Assembly: GCF_028609885.1 (NCBI RefSeq)
Contig: NZ_CP063195.1
Location: 992,001 to 1,056,000 of the forward strand
Origin: Corynebacterium jeikeium
Lineage (GTDB): Bacteria; Actinomycetota; Actinomycetes; Mycobacteriales; Mycobacteriaceae
Reading direction: 5' to 3'
Length of the DNA stretch: 64,000 nt
The first letter of the stretch is position 1, and each line of letters begins with the position of its first letter. Under the pieces are notes generated by a model. That model was not told where the DNA came from, searched no databases, and saw nothing but the letters and a program-made list of their open reading frames with translations. The position numbers and the translations under genes are program-made. Below are positions 61,006-64,000 of the stretch, in pieces.

Positions 61006-61938
61006 ATGAGCAAAAACTCGAAGGGCTCCGCCGGCAAAGTGATTGCCGGCCTGGGCTTCGGCGTGGCCGTCGGCACTGCACTGGGTTTTTTCGCCCTCGC
61101 CCCGAACGTGCCGGGCGGACCCGTGGCGAAGGATTCCTCCGCCGAGCAGGAGCTAAAGAGCGAGCAGACCGCACGCGAGAAGGCCGAGGGGCAGTCCACC
61201 GCCAGCGACAAGGTCTTGGGATCCGTCGCGGGGCCGGCGGTACGCAACCTGTTGCGCGGTTCGTCAGTAGATCTTTTTGTTCTTCCGGACGCCGACCAGG
61301 CCAACGTCGATAGCCTCAAGCGCCTGGTCAAAATGGCCGGTGGGGAAGTCCACGGTGTGATCGAGGTGACGGAGAAGGCGCTGGACGCCAACAATGGAGA
61401 CACCCTGAAGTCCATCGCTGCGAACTCCTTGCCGGCCGGTGCAAAGCTTTCTGAGGACAAGCTGGACCCGGGTATGCACACCGGCCAGCTGTTGGGCGCG
61501 GCTTTGGGTGCCGGCGAAAAGGAAGCCAGCGAACCGGACCGAGGCGTGGCCTTGGGCGCACTGTCCAACGAAGACTTCATCGCCTACCAGGGAGAAGCGC
61601 CGAAGACCGCCGATCTGGCCCTGGTCGTGGGCGGGGATACAGCAGATGACAAGGACCGTGGCAATTACGGCACCAAGTTTGTCGCCGACTTCGCCGCAGG
61701 CCTGGATTCCCGCATGAAGGGCGCCGTTTTGGCCGCTCAGGCGGGCAGTGCTGAAGATGACGGCGCGGTGGGGCAGGTTCGTGCGAACCGAGCTGCGAAG
61801 GAAGCCGTCTCTACCGTGGACAACGTGGACACCGTTGCCGGTCGCATCGCCACCGTTCGTGCGCTGGGCCAGCAGAAGGACGGCAAGGCGGGCCACTACG
61901 GCGCCGCCGCGAACGCGTCGAATGCTACGCCTGAGTAG
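61006..61938 (+). CDS. steB: SteB / MctB-like membrane-anchored protein
   Basis: This 310-aa protein has an N-terminal TM anchor (~12-33, VIAGLGFGVAVGTALGFFAL). A coiled stretch follows (~45-70, AEQELKSEQTAREKAEGQ), then a Rossmann-like external domain (DLFVLPDADQANVDSLKRLV) and an acidic C-terminus. The mycobacterial equivalent in this position is MctB; in corynebacteria it is SteB, the membrane partner of SteA in cell separation. RBS and spacing to steA fit a two-gene unit. pyrG follows after 63 bp. Confidence 0.9.
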   Translation: MSKNSKGSAGKVIAGLGFGVAVGTALGFFALAPNVPGGPVAKDSSAEQELKSEQTAREKAEGQSTASDKVLGSVAGPAVRNLLRGSSVDLFVLPDADQANVDSLKRLVKMAGGEVHGVIEVTEKALDANNGDTLKSIAANSLPAGAKLSEDKLDPGMHTGQLLGAALGAGEKEASEPDRGVALGALSNEDFIAYQGEAPKTADLALVVGGDTADDKDRGNYGTKFVADFAAGLDSRMKGAVLAAQAGSAEDDGAVGQVRANRAAKEAVSTVDNVDTVAGRIATVRALGQQKDGKAGHYGAAANASNATPE

Positions 61939-61946
61939 GCTTGTGT

Positions 61947-61952
61947 TAGGCT
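61947..61952 (+). promoter_or_regulatory. Candidate -10 for pyrG
   Basis: TAGGCT lies about 50 nt before the TTG start of pyrG, between it and steB. That would give a leader of ~43 nt with GGGAG before the start. No -35 match is clear. Confidence 0.3.
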
Positions 61953-61968
61953 GAAACCCCGTAGATAG

Positions 61969-63669
<1,701 letters not shown>

Positions 63670-63708
63670 TTCAGCGCGCCTAAGCTTCCACTCCTAAACT
63701 AGGGAGTC

Positions 63709-64000
63709 ATGAGCAACGACAGCACCCCGTACCGCGTTGTAGATAGCGAACTGCTGCTGGACGCGCCGATCATCGGCGTGCGCCGCGATACGATCACCAC
63801 CGCCACCGGCGAGGCGAAGCGCGAGATCGTGGAGCACTTCTCCGCCGTCGCCGTCGCCGCTGTGCGCGATAACCACGTGATGATGATCCGCCAGTATCGC
63901 CATGGTGTGGGCCGCCACCTGTGGGAGATTCCCGCCGGCCTGCTGGACCTGGTGGGGGAGGATCCCCTGGAAGCCGCCCGCCGGGAGCTAGCAGAGGAAG
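63709..64000 (+). CDS. NUDIX hydrolase (ADP-ribose pyrophosphatase-like), 5' part
   Basis: The first ~97 residues are visible before the right edge. It begins MSNDSTPYRVVDSELLLDAP, and the Nudix box starts in GLLDLVGEDPLEAARRELAE (GX5EX7RE core). The family hydrolyses nucleoside diphosphate-X compounds. TAAACT (63695-63700) ends 8 nt before the ATG. A NUDIX gene follows pyrG in mycobacteria as well. Confidence 0.92.
   Translation, partial: MSNDSTPYRVVDSELLLDAPIIGVRRDTITTATGEAKREIVEHFSAVAVAAVRDNHVMMIRQYRHGVGRHLWEIPAGLLDLVGEDPLEAARRELAEE

Overview
The window is chromosomal DNA of a Corynebacterium. Four things support this: the 16S rRNA reads as corynebacterial, the gene order argCJBDFRGH is present, tyrS/rrn is followed by the block HAD phosphatase - 58-aa protein - tlyA - nadK - recN - steA - steB - pyrG - NUDIX (the same order as the tyrS-pyrG region of mycobacteria), and many genes have a TAnnnT hexamer 6-8 nt before the start codon, as in leaderless actinobacterial mRNAs. 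G+C is high, near 60% by eye, with AT-rich islands. A lipophilic species of the C. jeikeium type is my guess, not a demonstrated result. I see no phage, IS element, CRISPR array or tRNA gene.

Layout. 1-9.9 kb: end of a thiolase gene, a secreted DUF4185 protein divergent from a small secreted protein, coaE, a secreted YdcF/ElyC-like protein, uvrB, a universal stress protein, a HelD-like helicase, and a DoxX-like protein with a lysine-rich tail. 10-17.6 kb: an MBL-fold hydrolase, uvrA, a large DUF2339 membrane protein, and infC-rpmI-rplT with a long leader and an ATT start for infC. 17.7-23.1 kb: a lipoprotein, a TrmH/SpoU methylase and pheST. 23.1-31.9 kb: the complete arginine cluster argCJBDFRGH with a candidate ArgR operator over the argC promoter. 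31.9-39.6 kb (minus strand): a thiamine operon thiC-thiE-MFS-thiO-thiS-thiG-thiF behind a TPP riboswitch. 39.7-43.7 kb: two related binding-protein/VWA proteins flanking an XpaC-like membrane protein. 43.8-45.3 kb: a Trm112-like protein and tyrS. 45.3-51.2 kb: one rRNA operon (16S-23S-5S, no tRNA in the spacer). 51.3-64 kb: a TPR protein, HAD phosphatase, 58-aa protein, tlyA, nadK, recN, a lineage-specific pair (lipoprotein plus 614-aa low-complexity protein), steA, steB, pyrG and the start of a NUDIX hydrolase gene.

Most genes are housekeeping genes in their expected order. The best candidates for undescribed biology are the two insertions. The first is the VWA/XpaC cassette, which lacks the TelA partner usually seen with XpaC and whose second VWA copy has lost MIDAS residues. 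The second is the lipoprotein plus 614-aa protein pair that interrupts the recN-steA block. The infC ATT start and leader, the TPP-controlled operon with an internal MFS transporter, and the DoxX-like protein with a polybasic repeat tail are also worth a look.
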